Shown here: positions 47,828-57,881 of the stretch, one piece after another | Numbering within the stretch: the stretch's first letter is position 1 | Layout of the letters: every line of letters starts with the position of its first letter | Source: Vagococcus humatus | GTDB lineage: Bacteria; Bacillota; Bacilli; Lactobacillales; Vagococcaceae | Assembly (NCBI RefSeq): GCF_003950325.1 | Contig: NZ_PXZH01000002.1 | Location: forward strand, 344,066-408,065 | Reading direction: 5' to 3' | Length of the DNA: 64,000 nucleotides | The notes under the pieces: model-generated | The model's input: only the letters and a program-made list of their open reading frames with translations | What the model was told of the DNA's origin: nothing | Database searches by the model: none | Program-made: the position numbers and the translations under genes

Positions 47828-49309
47828 ATGGTTGAATTTCCGAAAATTAAGCAAGAATATGGTTTGTTTATTGGTGGAGAATTTATAAATGGTACAGATG
47901 GTAAACGATTAGAGGCTATTAATCCTGCTTCAGGTGAAAAATTAAGTACCTTTATTGACGCTACTAATGAAGATGTGGATTATGCAGTAGAGGTAGCCGC
48001 TAAAGCACAAGAAACTTGGGGGAAAACTAGTTTAGTTGAACGTAGTCAAATCTTACTTCAACTTGCTGATGTGATTGAAGAAAATGCTGATTATTTAGCA
48101 ATGATTGAAACCTTAGATAATGGTAAACCTTTTAGAGAAACAAGAAATATCGATATAGTTGAAGGAGCAGATCATTTTAGATACTTTGCAGGAGTGTTGC
48201 GAAGTGAAGAGGGAGCTGCTCAAGCCTTTAGTCAAGATCAATTAAGTATTGTCTTGCGCGAGCCAATTGGTGTGGTAGGTCAGATTATTCCTTGGAATTT
48301 TCCTTTTTTAATGGCAGCTTGGAAGATTGCTCCAGCATTAGCAGCTGGTGACAGTATTTTAATTCATCCTTCTTCTTCCACTTCTCTTAGTTTGTTAGCC
48401 TTTGCAGATTTAATTAAAGAAATTGTGCCAAAAGGTGTTTTAAATATAATAACTGGAAAAGGGGCTAAATCAGGGGATTACATGTTACATCACCCAGGTA
48501 TTGCTAAATTAGCATTTACCGGTTCTACAGAAGTAGGGTATAACGTAGCAAAAGCGGCAGCAGATCGTTTAATTCCAGCTACACTAGAGTTAGGTGGTAA
48601 ATCAGCTAATATTTTCTTTGATGATATGCCATTTGATAAAGCAATCGAAGGCGCTCAAATGGGTATTTTATTTAATCAAGGACAAGTCTGTAGTGCAGGA
48701 TCTAGGATATTTGTTCAAGAAGGCATTTATGATAAATTTGTCCCAGCATTAATCGACGCGTTTAAACAAGTAAAAGTAGGACTACCTTGGGAGCCAACTA
48801 CTCAAATGGGGTCACAAATAAATGAACGTCAATTAGAAAAAATTCTTTCCTATGTAGAAGTTGGACAAAAAGAAGGAGCTAAAGTAGCCGTTGGAGGAAA
48901 ACGTATCACAGAAGGACCACTAGGCAAAGGTTGCTTTATGGAACCGACTTTACTAACAGATGTAACTAATGATATGCGAGTTGCTCAAGAAGAAATTTTT
49001 GGCCCAGTTGCTGTGGTAATTAAGTTTAAAGAAGTAGAGGAAGTTATAGAAATGGCTAATGATTCCGAATATGGTTTAGGTGGAGCAGTTTGGACGAAAG
49101 ACTTATCTCGCGCTATTAAAGTCGCTCGTAGTATTCAAACAGGTAGAGTCTGGGTAAACACTTATAATCAAATTCCAGCAGGGGCTCCTTTCGGTGGTTA
49201 TAAAAAATCAGGAATTGGCCGAGAAACTTATAAAACTATGCTAGACGCTTACAGCCAGATGAAAAATATCTTCATTGATACGGCTGAAAATGGGCCAGGT
49301 CTTTACTAA
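47828..49309 (+). CDS. NAD(P)-dependent aldehyde dehydrogenase
   Basis: The 493-residue protein of the classical ALDH superfamily has IIPWNFPFLM, the catalytic Glu254 in LELGGKSANIFF and nucleophile Cys288 in GQVCSAGSR, and the EEIFGPVAVV segment. The conserved Lys of the cofactor loop (VxKPAEQTP in relatives) is replaced by His180: ILIHPSSSTSL. The enzyme is closest in general look to AldA/acetaldehyde dehydrogenases, but the substrate is unknown. It is monocistronic, with a cre-like site at its promoter, so use in carbon-limited conditions is plausible. Confidence 0.9.
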   Translation: MVEFPKIKQEYGLFIGGEFINGTDGKRLEAINPASGEKLSTFIDATNEDVDYAVEVAAKAQETWGKTSLVERSQILLQLADVIEENADYLAMIETLDNGKPFRETRNIDIVEGADHFRYFAGVLRSEEGAAQAFSQDQLSIVLREPIGVVGQIIPWNFPFLMAAWKIAPALAAGDSILIHPSSSTSLSLLAFADLIKEIVPKGVLNIITGKGAKSGDYMLHHPGIAKLAFTGSTEVGYNVAKAAADRLIPATLELGGKSANIFFDDMPFDKAIEGAQMGILFNQGQVCSAGSRIFVQEGIYDKFVPALIDAFKQVKVGLPWEPTTQMGSQINERQLEKILSYVEVGQKEGAKVAVGGKRITEGPLGKGCFMEPTLLTDVTNDMRVAQEEIFGPVAVVIKFKEVEEVIEMANDSEYGLGGAVWTKDLSRAIKVARSIQTGRVWVNTYNQIPAGAPFGGYKKSGIGRETYKTMLDAYSQMKNIFIDTAENGPGLY

Positions 49310-49374
49310 AATTTCATGAAAACTGAAAAACTTTTCACGATTATGAGATAAAGGTAGCATTGTACCAATATTTT

Positions 49375-49383
49375 TGCTAAAAT
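49375..49383 (+). promoter_or_regulatory. Extended -10 promoter of fba
   Basis: TGCTAAAAT (49375-49383) is an extended -10 about 60 bases before fba. No convincing -35 is seen. I see no terminator after the aldehyde dehydrogenase gene. Confidence 0.5.
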
Positions 49384-49443
49384 AGACGTGTCAGTTAAGT
49401 AAAAACTTAACCAAAATGATTTCCATATTAGGAGGAATTATAA

Positions 49444-50313
49444 ATGCCATTAGTATCAGCAACAGAAATGTTACAAAATGCTCGTAAAGGTCACTATGCC
49501 ATTGGTGCATTCAACACAAACAACTTAGAGTGGACAAAAGCTATTTTAAAAGCGGCTGAAGAAGCAAAATCTCCAGTTATTATCCAAACTTCTATGGGTG
49601 CTGCCAAATACATGGGTGGTTACAAAGTATGCCTTAATTTAGTTCAAAACTTAATGGAATCAATGAATATCACTGTTCCAGTGGCTATTCACTTAGATCA
49701 CGGTGAATATGATCATGCTATGGAATGTATTGAAGTAGGTTATACATCAGTTATGTATGATGGTTCTCACTTACCATTTGATGAAAACTTAGAAAAAGCA
49801 AAAGAAGTAGTCGCAGCAGCTCACGCTAAAGGCGTATCAGTTGAATGTGAAGTAGGTAGTATCGGTGGAGAAGAAGACGGTATTATCGGTTCTGGTGAAT
49901 TAGCAGATCCAGAACAATGTAAACAAATGGTTGAAACAGGAATTGATTTCCTTGCAGCAGGTATTGGAAATATTCATGGTTCATATCCTGAAAATTGGGC
50001 AGGTTTAAGTTTTGACCGTCTAAAAGAAATTGCCGATGTAACTGATGGAATTCCAATGGTATTACACGGTGGATCAGGTATTCCTTTAGATCAAATCCAA
50101 AAAGCTATTTCTCTAGGTGTTTCAAAAATTAACGTGAATACTGAATGTCAAGAAGTGTTTGCAGCAGCAACACGTAAATATATTGAAGAAGAAAAAGATT
50201 TACAAGGTAAAGGCTTTGACCCTCGTAAATTATTAGCACCAGGAACTGATGCTGTTGTTGAATTAGTAAAACAACGTATGGAATGGTTTGGTTCAACAGG
50301 TAAAGCTGAATAA
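49444..50313 (+). CDS. fba: Fructose-bisphosphate aldolase, class II
   Basis: The zinc-dependent glycolytic aldolase has 289 residues. Metal and substrate motifs are seen: HLDHGEYDHAMECIEVGYTS, VECEVGSIGGEEDG, GIGNIHGSYP, VLHGGSGIPLDQIQKAI, and KINVNTECQ. Codon use is strongly biased to the GTT/GCA/CAC-type set expected for an abundant protein. AGGAGG precedes the start. It is its own transcription unit. Confidence 0.98.
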   Translation: MPLVSATEMLQNARKGHYAIGAFNTNNLEWTKAILKAAEEAKSPVIIQTSMGAAKYMGGYKVCLNLVQNLMESMNITVPVAIHLDHGEYDHAMECIEVGYTSVMYDGSHLPFDENLEKAKEVVAAAHAKGVSVECEVGSIGGEEDGIIGSGELADPEQCKQMVETGIDFLAAGIGNIHGSYPENWAGLSFDRLKEIADVTDGIPMVLHGGSGIPLDQIQKAISLGVSKINVNTECQEVFAAATRKYIEEEKDLQGKGFDPRKLLAPGTDAVVELVKQRMEWFGSTGKAE

Positions 50314-50340
50314 TGCATAGTTATTTGATGCAATAGATTG

Positions 50341-50376
50341 AAGACTAGATGAGTTAACTCATCTAGTCTTTTTTTG
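50341..50376. terminator. fba terminator (perfect palindrome)
   Basis: Positions 50341-50370 form an exact palindrome centred on GTTAAC, followed by a T-run. Confidence 0.9.
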
Positions 50377-50432
50377 CGTATTAGTAGTCAAAGGCTGAAT
50401 AAAAAAGATATAATAAAAAAGAGTAGAAAAGG

Positions 50433-50461
50433 TTGCATGGTGGATAAAAAAAGTCTATAAT
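50433..50461 (+). promoter_or_regulatory. Promoter of the rrf2-yhgE operon
   Basis: TTGCAT (50433-50438), a 17-base spacer and a perfect TATAAT (50456-50461) lie about 35 bases before the regulator start. Confidence 0.7.
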
Positions 50462-50495
50462 GGCTTTTTGTAATCAACAAAAAGGAGATGATTGA

Positions 50496-50966
50496 GTGCG
50501 CTTAACAAACGCAACGGAACAGGCGATTGCTATCATGGCAATTATTGCAACCCAAGAACCGTCTTCATTGGTTTCCTCTGAATGTATTTATAGCAAGCTG
50601 TCTGTTTCACGTTCTTATATCAAAAAACTTTTAAGAAAATTAGTGGTTTCCAATATTATTGAAGGTATATCTGGTAATAGCGGTGGATTTTCTTTAAATA
50701 AACCCTTAGATCAAATAACTTTATACGATATTGTGGAATCCATTGAAGGTCCTTTAGAAACATTTCCAGACATGGGAGTCTTACAACGCGCTTTTTCTGA
50801 ATTTGATGAAATTGCACAAAATGGACATAACATTGTTTCGTCTTATTTTAATATTGCAGATCGCGCTTGGGAACTAGAGTTACGAAAAGTTACGATTCAA
50901 GAAGTATTAATGCAAGTGTTCAATCAGGAAGCAGTGATTCCTAGTAGAGATTGGAACCAATCATAA
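50496..50966 (+). CDS. Rrf2-family transcriptional regulator without cluster cysteines
   Basis: GTG start (MRLTNATEQAIAIM) behind AAGGAGATGA; 156 residues. The Rrf2 winged helix is readable (SRSYIKKLLRKLVVSNIIEG, GNSGGFSLNKPLDQITLYDI). The three cysteines that bind an Fe-S cluster in IscR/NsrR are absent: the only Cys is near residue 30, in the HTH. It therefore senses something other than an iron-sulphur cluster, as CymR-type members do. It probably regulates the operon it heads, whose second gene encodes a YhgE/Pip protein. Confidence 0.85.
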   Translation: MRLTNATEQAIAIMAIIATQEPSSLVSSECIYSKLSVSRSYIKKLLRKLVVSNIIEGISGNSGGFSLNKPLDQITLYDIVESIEGPLETFPDMGVLQRAFSEFDEIAQNGHNIVSSYFNIADRAWELELRKVTIQEVLMQVFNQEAVIPSRDWNQS

Positions 50967-50986
50967 GATGAAAGAAGATGATAAAA

Positions 50987-53704
50987 ATGAATGTGAAATT
51001 AAAACATGTTAAAGAACTGTATAAATTAGACTGGAAACGGATATTCCGTAATAAATTAACCTTATTCTTTATAGTAGCCTTAATGGTCATCCCTTCTCTT
51101 TATGCTTGGTTCAATATTGCGGCACTTTGGGATCCTTATGCTAACACTGGAGATATAAAAATTGCAGTCTACTCTTCAGATGAAGAAGTAGAGGTCATGG
51201 ATAAAAAAGTCAATGTAGGGAAAAAAATTGTTAAAAACCTACGGACTAATGATGCGATTGGCTGGCAATTTGTGGATTCTAAAAAAGAACTAGATGATGG
51301 GGTAAAAAGTGGTAAATACTATGCAGGAATTTATTTACCTAAAAACTTTTCAGAAAATTTAGTTAGTTTCGTTAATGGTGAAATCAAAAAACCAGAAATT
51401 GAATACAGTGTGAACCAAAAGATTAATGCGATTGCTCCTAAAATTGCAGACAAGGGAGCAGGAACCATCCAAGAAACCATTAGTAAAGAGTTTATTGGTG
51501 TGGTAAGTAAAACCTTGCTCAAAACTTTTAACGAAATAGGTTATGACTTAGATGCTAATTTACCAAGTATTAATAAGTTAACTAGTAAAATTTTAGAGAT
51601 TGATGATAATTTAGACAAAATTGAAGGTTATACAAAAGAAGTTCAAGATTTAAATAAAAAAATGCCTGAATACAAAGAAAAATTGGCGAAAGCCAACGAA
51701 TTTATTGACTACTTACCAGAAGTTACCAAAATGGGAAATAAAGTAGTGCAAGTAAATAATATGTTGCCTGAAATCAGAGAATCGGGAAAAATGATCATTA
51801 GTTTGCAAAACAAAATTCCGCAGATTCGTAGTGCTGGTGCTCAGTTGAACATGATTGATAGTGACTTTGATAAAGTAACTAAAATAATGGATGAGGCTAT
51901 TACGGAAGCAAATAAAGGATTAAGTATTATGACCGAAGCCCAACAAGTGTTACCTCAAGTAGCTTTGGTGGCTAATGCAGCAAATCAGCTGATTCCAGAA
52001 GTGAAAGATAACGTTCAAAAAATTCAAGATGCTATGCCTCAAGTAGCTTCAGGTATAGGGATTGGGACTCAGCTAATTGGAACAACTGCCTCTGATATTA
52101 GTCGAATTAGTGAAGATTTAGCTCAATTAGTTAACAATCATGAGCTAACTCCAGAAAAGAAAGCAGACATTCAGTCAGTTTTAGCTAAATTAGCTACAAG
52201 TTTAGAAACGCTTAATCGGTTAATTGACTCTACTACTACCTCGTTAACCCAGTTACAAACAATAACAGGGAGTAATAAGTTGCAAGATGTTATTGATCAA
52301 TTAGGCAAAGCTAAACGAATGATCCAACCTATCATTCAAGATATTTACTTTATTAGCAATAACTTGGATTATGTGTCAACTGACGTTATTATTAATCGGT
52401 TGTTAACCATTAGTGAGCAAAGTAACCGACTAGCAGAAACGTTAGATGGTATTAATCCTCAAGCAATTCAAACACGAGTAAATTCTATGTTAGATAAAGT
52501 TCAAACGATGTTAGCCGGAGCTCAAAAGTTAACAAGTCAGATAGATAATCAAAAGATTAATGATATTAATCGCTTGTTAGATAGTACCAGTCAAACGGTA
52601 AGAGAAGCGATTGCTTTACTACAAAAATATCAGCAGCAATTACCAGCAATGAAGCAAGAAGTTCACTCTGCTAATGTGCTAGTTAATAGTAATATGGAAC
52701 GAATTGTTGGGGCTATTAATAAAGCAGCCTACATGTATCAAAATGATTTACCTAACTTAGAGCAAAAATTATCTAAAGCTTCCTCTTTTGTTATTAATGA
52801 TTGGCCAAATATTGAACATGACTTAAAACGAACTATGAGTATGGTGAATGAAAAAGTACCGGAAGTGGAAGAAGCTTTAACAATGGCAGATGATATGATT
52901 CAAAATGATTGGCCTAATATCAGAACAGGTATTGAAAAAGCTGCTGATGGTATTAGAAAAGGTCAAAAAGATTTTGATCTAAAAGAAGTCATTAAATTAT
53001 TGAAATCAGATGTAAATAAAGAAACTAATTTTATTAAAAATCCAGTTAAAATCGCTCAAAAAGATGTCTATCCTGTACCAAACTATGGGTCAGCTAGTAC
53101 ACCTTTCTATACAACTTTGTGTTTATGGGTAGGTGCTTTACTGTTATCTAGTTTAGCTACAACAGATGTTCACTTGAGAGGTCGTCAGCTTAAACGTTAT
53201 AGTAAACGAGAACAATTTTTATCTCGGATGATGACGTATCTGACTATTGGATTTTTCCAAACCTTAATTGTTACATTAGGGAATTTATGGTTATTAGATG
53301 TTTATGTGGTAGATTCTTTCTACAGTGTGTTATTTGCGTTCATTGTAGGGTTAGCCTTTATGATGATTGTTTATGTGCTAGTAGCCCTGTTTAACAACTT
53401 AGGAAAAGGAATGGCGATTATTATTTTAGTTCTGTCCATTTCTGGTGGGGGAGGTAACTTCCCTATCCAAATGTCAGGACCTTTCTTTAGATTTATTAAT
53501 CCACTGTTACCTTTTACTTACGGAGTTAATTTACTTAGAGAACCTGTTGGAGGAATTTACTGGCCAAATGCTAAAAAATACATCTTTGTATTAATCTTAT
53601 TTACAGTTGTCTTCTTCTTATTAGGCTTTATTTTATATCCATATGTAAAAGATAAAGTAAAAGCATTAGATGAAAAAATGCATGGAGGACGAATTATCCA
53701 TTAG
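50987..53704 (+). CDS. YhgE/Pip family membrane protein
   Basis: The ATG at 50978 lacks room for a ribosome site; the ATG at 50987 (MNVKLKHVKELYKLDW) is better and gives 905 residues. One N-terminal helix (about 20-40) is followed by a huge extracellular region of helical repeats rich in Asn, Gln and Lys (about 170-690) and a C-terminal block of five or six helices of the ABC-2/YhgE type. Pip of Lactococcus is a phage receptor, while YhgE-type proteins are proposed exporters, some linked to type VII secretion. The role here is unknown. It lies 11 bases after the Rrf2 gene. Confidence 0.85.
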   Translation: MNVKLKHVKELYKLDWKRIFRNKLTLFFIVALMVIPSLYAWFNIAALWDPYANTGDIKIAVYSSDEEVEVMDKKVNVGKKIVKNLRTNDAIGWQFVDSKKELDDGVKSGKYYAGIYLPKNFSENLVSFVNGEIKKPEIEYSVNQKINAIAPKIADKGAGTIQETISKEFIGVVSKTLLKTFNEIGYDLDANLPSINKLTSKILEIDDNLDKIEGYTKEVQDLNKKMPEYKEKLAKANEFIDYLPEVTKMGNKVVQVNNMLPEIRESGKMIISLQNKIPQIRSAGAQLNMIDSDFDKVTKIMDEAITEANKGLSIMTEAQQVLPQVALVANAANQLIPEVKDNVQKIQDAMPQVASGIGIGTQLIGTTASDISRISEDLAQLVNNHELTPEKKADIQSVLAKLATSLETLNRLIDSTTTSLTQLQTITGSNKLQDVIDQLGKAKRMIQPIIQDIYFISNNLDYVSTDVIINRLLTISEQSNRLAETLDGINPQAIQTRVNSMLDKVQTMLAGAQKLTSQIDNQKINDINRLLDSTSQTVREAIALLQKYQQQLPAMKQEVHSANVLVNSNMERIVGAINKAAYMYQNDLPNLEQKLSKASSFVINDWPNIEHDLKRTMSMVNEKVPEVEEALTMADDMIQNDWPNIRTGIEKAADGIRKGQKDFDLKEVIKLLKSDVNKETNFIKNPVKIAQKDVYPVPNYGSASTPFYTTLCLWVGALLLSSLATTDVHLRGRQLKRYSKREQFLSRMMTYLTIGFFQTLIVTLGNLWLLDVYVVDSFYSVLFAFIVGLAFMMIVYVLVALFNNLGKGMAIIILVLSISGGGGNFPIQMSGPFFRFINPLLPFTYGVNLLREPVGGIYWPNAKKYIFVLILFTVVFFLLGFILYPYVKDKVKALDEKMHGGRIIH

Positions 53705-53707
53705 ACG

Positions 53708-53738
53708 AAAAAATCACCTGGTAGCAGGTGATTTTTTT
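53708..53738 (+). terminator. Terminator of the rrf2-yhgE operon
   Basis: AAAAAATCACCTG and CAGGTGATTTTTTT pair around a four-base loop. Confidence 0.9.
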
Positions 53739-53749
53739 AATGGGTTTCA

Positions 53750-53780
53750 TTTGACCATTTTTGACCAAAAGGCGTATAAT
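53750..53780 (+). promoter_or_regulatory. clpB promoter with CtsR operator
   Basis: TTTGACC-ATT-TTTGACC (53750-53766) matches the CtsR tandem heptad consensus (reverse strand RGTCAAANANRGTCAAA) at every defined position. It covers the -35 (TTGACC, 53751-53756) of a promoter whose -10 is TATAAT (53775-53780), spacer 18. CtsR should repress clpB until heat or protein stress. Confidence 0.85.
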
Positions 53781-53810
53781 AGAATATGTAATAAAAGGAG
53801 GGATTAACGG

Positions 53811-56411
53811 ATGAATCCAGAAAAAATGACCACAACGTTACAAGAAGCACTTGCTGAAGCTCAACAAGTTGCAATGGTTCGGAAACATCAAGAGATTGAT
53901 ATTGCTCATTTATGGCGAATTTTTATTCAACCAGATCATTTTGCTTATCGCTTGTACCAAGACTTAGGGGTAGACATGACTGCTTTTGATCAGAAGGTAG
54001 ATCAAGTCTTAGATAGTCTGTCTATAGTGGAGGGCAGTTCTGTTCAATACGGCCAAAGCTTTAGTCAGAATTTATTTCATCTGTTACAAGCTGCAGATCA
54101 GTTAAAAAATACCTTTCAAGATGAGTACCTCGCAACTGAAATAGTTTTATTAGCATTGATGACATTAAAAAATTATCCTCTGACTAAATTTCTAACAAGT
54201 CAAGGACTAACTGAAGAAAAACTAACAGACAAAATTAAAAAAATGCGAGGAGGAGATTCTGTGACATCGCAAAATCAAGAAGAACAATATGAAGCTTTAG
54301 AAAAATATGGTGTGGATTTAGTTAAGCAAGTAAAAAGCGGTAAACAAGATCCTATTATTGGCCGAGATGAAGAAATTAGAGATGTTATTCGAATTTTATC
54401 TCGTAAAACAAAAAACAATCCAGTTTTAATTGGGGAACCAGGTGTAGGTAAAACTGCTATTATTGAAGGGTTAGCTCAAAGGATTGTTAGAAAAGATGTG
54501 CCAGAAAACTTAAAAGATAAAACTATCTTTTCGCTAGATATGGGAGCACTTATAGCCGGAGCTAAATTCCGAGGCGAATTTGAAGAGCGTCTAAAAGCTG
54601 TGCTAAAAGAAGTGAAAAAAAGTGATGGACAAATTATTTTATTTATTGACGAAATTCACAATATTGTAGGAGCTGGTAAAACAGAAGGGTCAATGGATGC
54701 AGGTAACTTATTAAAACCTATGTTGGCTAGAGGAGAGTTGCATTGTATCGGAGCAACTACGTTAGATGAGTACCGAGAATATATGGAAAAAGATAAAGCT
54801 TTAGAGCGTCGTTTCCAACGGGTTTTAGTTCAAGAGCCTACTGTAGAAGATACAATTAGTATTTTAAGAGGATTAAAAGAGCGATTTGAAATTCATCATA
54901 GCGTTAATATCCATGATAATGCACTAGTAGCGGCAGCGACTTTATCTAACCGATATATAACTGATCGTTTTTTACCAGATAAAGCTATTGACCTAGTAGA
55001 CGAAGCCTGTGCTACTATTCGGGTAGAGATGAACTCGATGCCAACAGAACTGGATCAAGTAACACGGCGAGTGATGCAGTTAGAGATAGAAGAAGCTGCT
55101 TTGAAAAAAGAACATGATGATGCTAGTAAAAAAAGATTGGAAAATCTTCGAAAAGAACTAGCTGAATTACGAGAAGAAGCTAATGACATGAAACTTCGTT
55201 GGGATACTGAAAAAGAAGAAGTTAATCAAATTAGCCGAAAACGAGAAGAATTAGATCAAGCTAGACATGCTTTGGAAGAGGCGGAAAGCGATTATGACTT
55301 AGAAAAAGCTGCAGTACTACGTCATGGTACTGTACCTAAATTAGAAAAAGAATTAAAAGAGTTAGAAGCGAAAAATCATGAACAAGAAGATAGATTAGTG
55401 CAAGAATCTGTGACTGATAATGAAATTGCTCAAGTAGTAGCTAGATTAACAGGTATTCCGATTACTCGTTTAGCAGAAGGAGAACGGGAGAAGATTTTAC
55501 GCCTAAATGAAACACTACATGAACGAGTGATTGGGCAAGATGAAGCAGTAGATGCTGTATCTGATGCTGTTATTCGCTCAAGAGCAGGGTTACAAGACCC
55601 TAATCGACCTCTAGGCTCTTTCTTATTCTTAGGTCCTACTGGTGTAGGTAAAACAGAACTAGCTAAAGCTTTAGCAGAAAATCTATTTGACGCAGAAGAT
55701 CACATGGTTCGAATTGATATGAGTGAGTACATGGAAAAACATAGTGTTTCTAGATTAGTCGGAGCTCCTCCAGGTTATATCGGTTACGAAGAAGGAGGAC
55801 AATTAACAGAAGCAGTTAGACGAAGTCCTTATACGATTGTCCTCCTTGACGAAATTGAAAAAGCTCATCCAGATGTGTTTAATATTTTGCTGCAAGTCTT
55901 AGATGATGGTCGTTTAACAGATTCTAAAGGCCGAGTCGTTGACTTTAAAAACACTGTCTTAATTATGACCAGCAATATTGGTTCTCAGTTATTACTAGAA
56001 GGAGTATCAGAAGATGGTCAGATTGCATCAGAAACTAGTGAACAAGTATTAAGACTGCTACAAGCTCACTTTAAACCTGAATTTTTAAATCGGGTAGATG
56101 ATACCATTTTATTTACTCCTTTATCTTTAGATAATATGAAAGAAATTATTGTGAAGATGACGCAACAATTAGGAGACAGATTAGCGGTTCAAGACATTCA
56201 CTTAACTATTTCAGAAAAAGCGAAAGATTGGATTGCTGAAAAGGCTTATGATCCTATCTACGGAGCGCGGCCATTAAAACGTTTCTTAACAAAAGAAGTA
56301 GAAACACCTTTAGCGAAAGAAATTATCGCTGGTAGAGTAGGGCCAAAATCTAAGGTCACTATTACGATTCAATCAGATGAGTTATATTTTGAATCAGAAA
56401 AATTAAATTAG
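53811..56411 (+). CDS. clpB: Chaperone disaggregase ClpB
   Basis: ClpB (866 residues) rescues aggregated proteins with DnaK. It has the N-terminal double-helical domain (about 1-150), AAA-1 with Walker [10 protein letters not shown] near residue 210, the long coiled-coil M domain (about 400-530), and AAA-2 with Walker [10 protein letters not shown] near residue 610 and the C-terminal D2-small domain. The ClpP-docking IGF-type loop of ClpA/ClpC is not seen, and the M domain is full length, which favours ClpB over ClpC or ClpE. AAGGAGGG precedes the start. Confidence 0.97.
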   Translation: MNPEKMTTTLQEALAEAQQVAMVRKHQEIDIAHLWRIFIQPDHFAYRLYQDLGVDMTAFDQKVDQVLDSLSIVEGSSVQYGQSFSQNLFHLLQAADQLKNTFQDEYLATEIVLLALMTLKNYPLTKFLTSQGLTEEKLTDKIKKMRGGDSVTSQNQEEQYEALEKYGVDLVKQVKSGKQDPIIGRDEEIRDVIRILSRKTKNNPVLIGEPGVGKTAIIEGLAQRIVRKDVPENLKDKTIFSLDMGALIAGAKFRGEFEERLKAVLKEVKKSDGQIILFIDEIHNIVGAGKTEGSMDAGNLLKPMLARGELHCIGATTLDEYREYMEKDKALERRFQRVLVQEPTVEDTISILRGLKERFEIHHSVNIHDNALVAAATLSNRYITDRFLPDKAIDLVDEACATIRVEMNSMPTELDQVTRRVMQLEIEEAALKKEHDDASKKRLENLRKELAELREEANDMKLRWDTEKEEVNQISRKREELDQARHALEEAESDYDLEKAAVLRHGTVPKLEKELKELEAKNHEQEDRLVQESVTDNEIAQVVARLTGIPITRLAEGEREKILRLNETLHERVIGQDEAVDAVSDAVIRSRAGLQDPNRPLGSFLFLGPTGVGKTELAKALAENLFDAEDHMVRIDMSEYMEKHSVSRLVGAPPGYIGYEEGGQLTEAVRRSPYTIVLLDEIEKAHPDVFNILLQVLDDGRLTDSKGRVVDFKNTVLIMTSNIGSQLLLEGVSEDGQIASETSEQVLRLLQAHFKPEFLNRVDDTILFTPLSLDNMKEIIVKMTQQLGDRLAVQDIHLTISEKAKDWIAEKAYDPIYGARPLKRFLTKEVETPLAKEIIAGRVGPKSKVTITIQSDELYFESEKLN

Positions 56412-56416
56412 AGTAT

Positions 56417-56468
56417 AAAAAGACACACAAGGGTAGGCACATGAAATTAGTCTACTCTTGTGTGTTTT
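56417..56468. terminator. Terminator between clpB and the Eis-like gene
   Basis: ACACACAAGGGTAG and CTACTCTTGTGTGT pair with one G-U and a 16-base loop, flanked by A and T runs. It serves both convergent genes. Confidence 0.8.
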
Positions 56469-56485
56469 ATTGATAAAAAATTGTT

Positions 56486-57712
56486 TTAGAAATAGTCGCT
56501 AAAATAAGCTGTTTCATTAGAAATTAATCCTTCTAAATGTTTTAAAGTTGTGCTATCTGTTTGGAGACGCTCAATTTTATGCAAATAAGTAGGACGTTTA
56601 TAGCTCATTAGAAGGCTGGTTAAGGTTTGGATATCTAAGGTGACTGGTTGACCTACAGGAGTATCTCCTAAAGTTAATTCTCCCTGTTCATCCCAAGTTA
56701 AACTAATCATTCGGTTGTTCCAGTCTGCAATAGGATCTGTAATAACAAAATGGAAAGGTTCTGTGGTGGTTTGGAAAGGATAATGTTGAATGAATTTTTC
56801 TGCATCCACAATTCTTGCCATAAAGTAAGGGGTAATGGTCTCGGTAATTTCGCTATCATCAAATAAAAAGGCGATTGGTTCATTTTTATAAGTAGTTCCT
56901 TCTACATAGTGAATCATTGAAAAATGAGCAGTAATGAAATTCCACAACCCTTTTCTTGCTTCTTGATTTAAATAAATTAATTCTTTAATATGGAAAATTT
57001 CTTCTGCAATCCAGTAAAGGCAAAAGCCAGTTGGTTGGTTGTTGGCATCATAATAAATAGCGGCAATTCTTTCTTCTTCATTTTCCCAACGCCAGTATTC
57101 TTCCCAAGCAAGCTCATCACGAATCATCGCACCGTGATTTTGTTTAGCGAAGGCATTATAAATATGAGGCACGTCTGGATGGTCAATTGGTTCTCTTTCT
57201 ACAGTACCAGGTACATTAATAGCTTTAGGAAGCTGGGAATCTCTAATTTTAAAAGTCATGCGGTCAGAGATGATTTCCCAGCCTTTTCTACGGTAATAGG
57301 GAATGTTATACGGGTATAAATAAGAAATCCACTGTTCTTTTTCACGCATTTTAGTTAAACCTAAAGAAATCAACTCTTTCATTAACCCTAGATTGGCATA
57401 TTCTGGATAAGTCCCAACCCCAGTTAACCCTGCCATTTGGTAGATTTTACCGTGAATATTGACTTGGCAAGGATAAATCGCCAGTTGAGAGACGAGTTGA
57501 TCATCTTTTTTATCAAACCAACCAATCACATCTGCGGCTTTTAAAACAGGTCGTTTAGCTTTAGCTATTTCTTGATCGTCTTCATATCCTCCTTCTTCTA
57601 AGTCAGATTCTGTCACTTGAAACACATAGCGTAATAGTTCATTGAACTGATTTAAGTGTGTTAAAGTAACAGGTTTAATCATTAATTTTTCGCGAATTTT
57701 TTTTCGGTCCAT
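56486..57712 (-). CDS. GNAT acetyltransferase, Eis-like
   Basis: The 408-residue protein contains an N-terminal GNAT domain with the acetyl-CoA loop-like segment GLTGVGTYPEYANLGLMKELI (about residue 85), a second GNAT-like region, and a C-terminal sterol-carrier-type domain. That layout is shared with Eis and other enhanced-intracellular-survival proteins. Some Eis proteins acetylate aminoglycosides or peptides; the Firmicutes homologues are mostly uncharacterised, so the substrate is open. AGGAG precedes ATG on the minus strand. Confidence 0.8.
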   Translation of the reverse strand: MDRKKIREKLMIKPVTLTHLNQFNELLRYVFQVTESDLEEGGYEDDQEIAKAKRPVLKAADVIGWFDKKDDQLVSQLAIYPCQVNIHGKIYQMAGLTGVGTYPEYANLGLMKELISLGLTKMREKEQWISYLYPYNIPYYRRKGWEIISDRMTFKIRDSQLPKAINVPGTVEREPIDHPDVPHIYNAFAKQNHGAMIRDELAWEEYWRWENEEERIAAIYYDANNQPTGFCLYWIAEEIFHIKELIYLNQEARKGLWNFITAHFSMIHYVEGTTYKNEPIAFLFDDSEITETITPYFMARIVDAEKFIQHYPFQTTTEPFHFVITDPIADWNNRMISLTWDEQGELTLGDTPVGQPVTLDIQTLTSLLMSYKRPTYLHKIERLQTDSTTLKHLEGLISNETAYFSDYF

Positions 57713-57839
57713 ATGTTTATCTCCTATTAATTAATACCTCCATTATAACAAATTTTTCATTGAAATAAAAAATGTGGTATCTTTATAAAGAGAAGGGTTG
57801 CGAGAGATGAAAAGTCTTTTCATTCCCAGATAACCTTGT

Positions 57840-57845
57840 TATAAT
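57840..57845 (+). promoter_or_regulatory. lepA promoter (-10 element)
   Basis: A perfect TATAAT lies about 36 bases before lepA. The hexamer 17 bases upstream, TTTTCA (57817-57822), is a weak -35. Confidence 0.5.
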
Positions 57846-57881
57846 CAAACTTGCTGAGTGAAAAGAAAGTAGGAATAAGAA

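Noticed and set aside
49324..49337. TGAAAAACTTTTCA as a cre site upstream of fba
   Set aside because: It is palindromic but lacks the central CG that CcpA sites need; more likely an AT-rich chance repeat.
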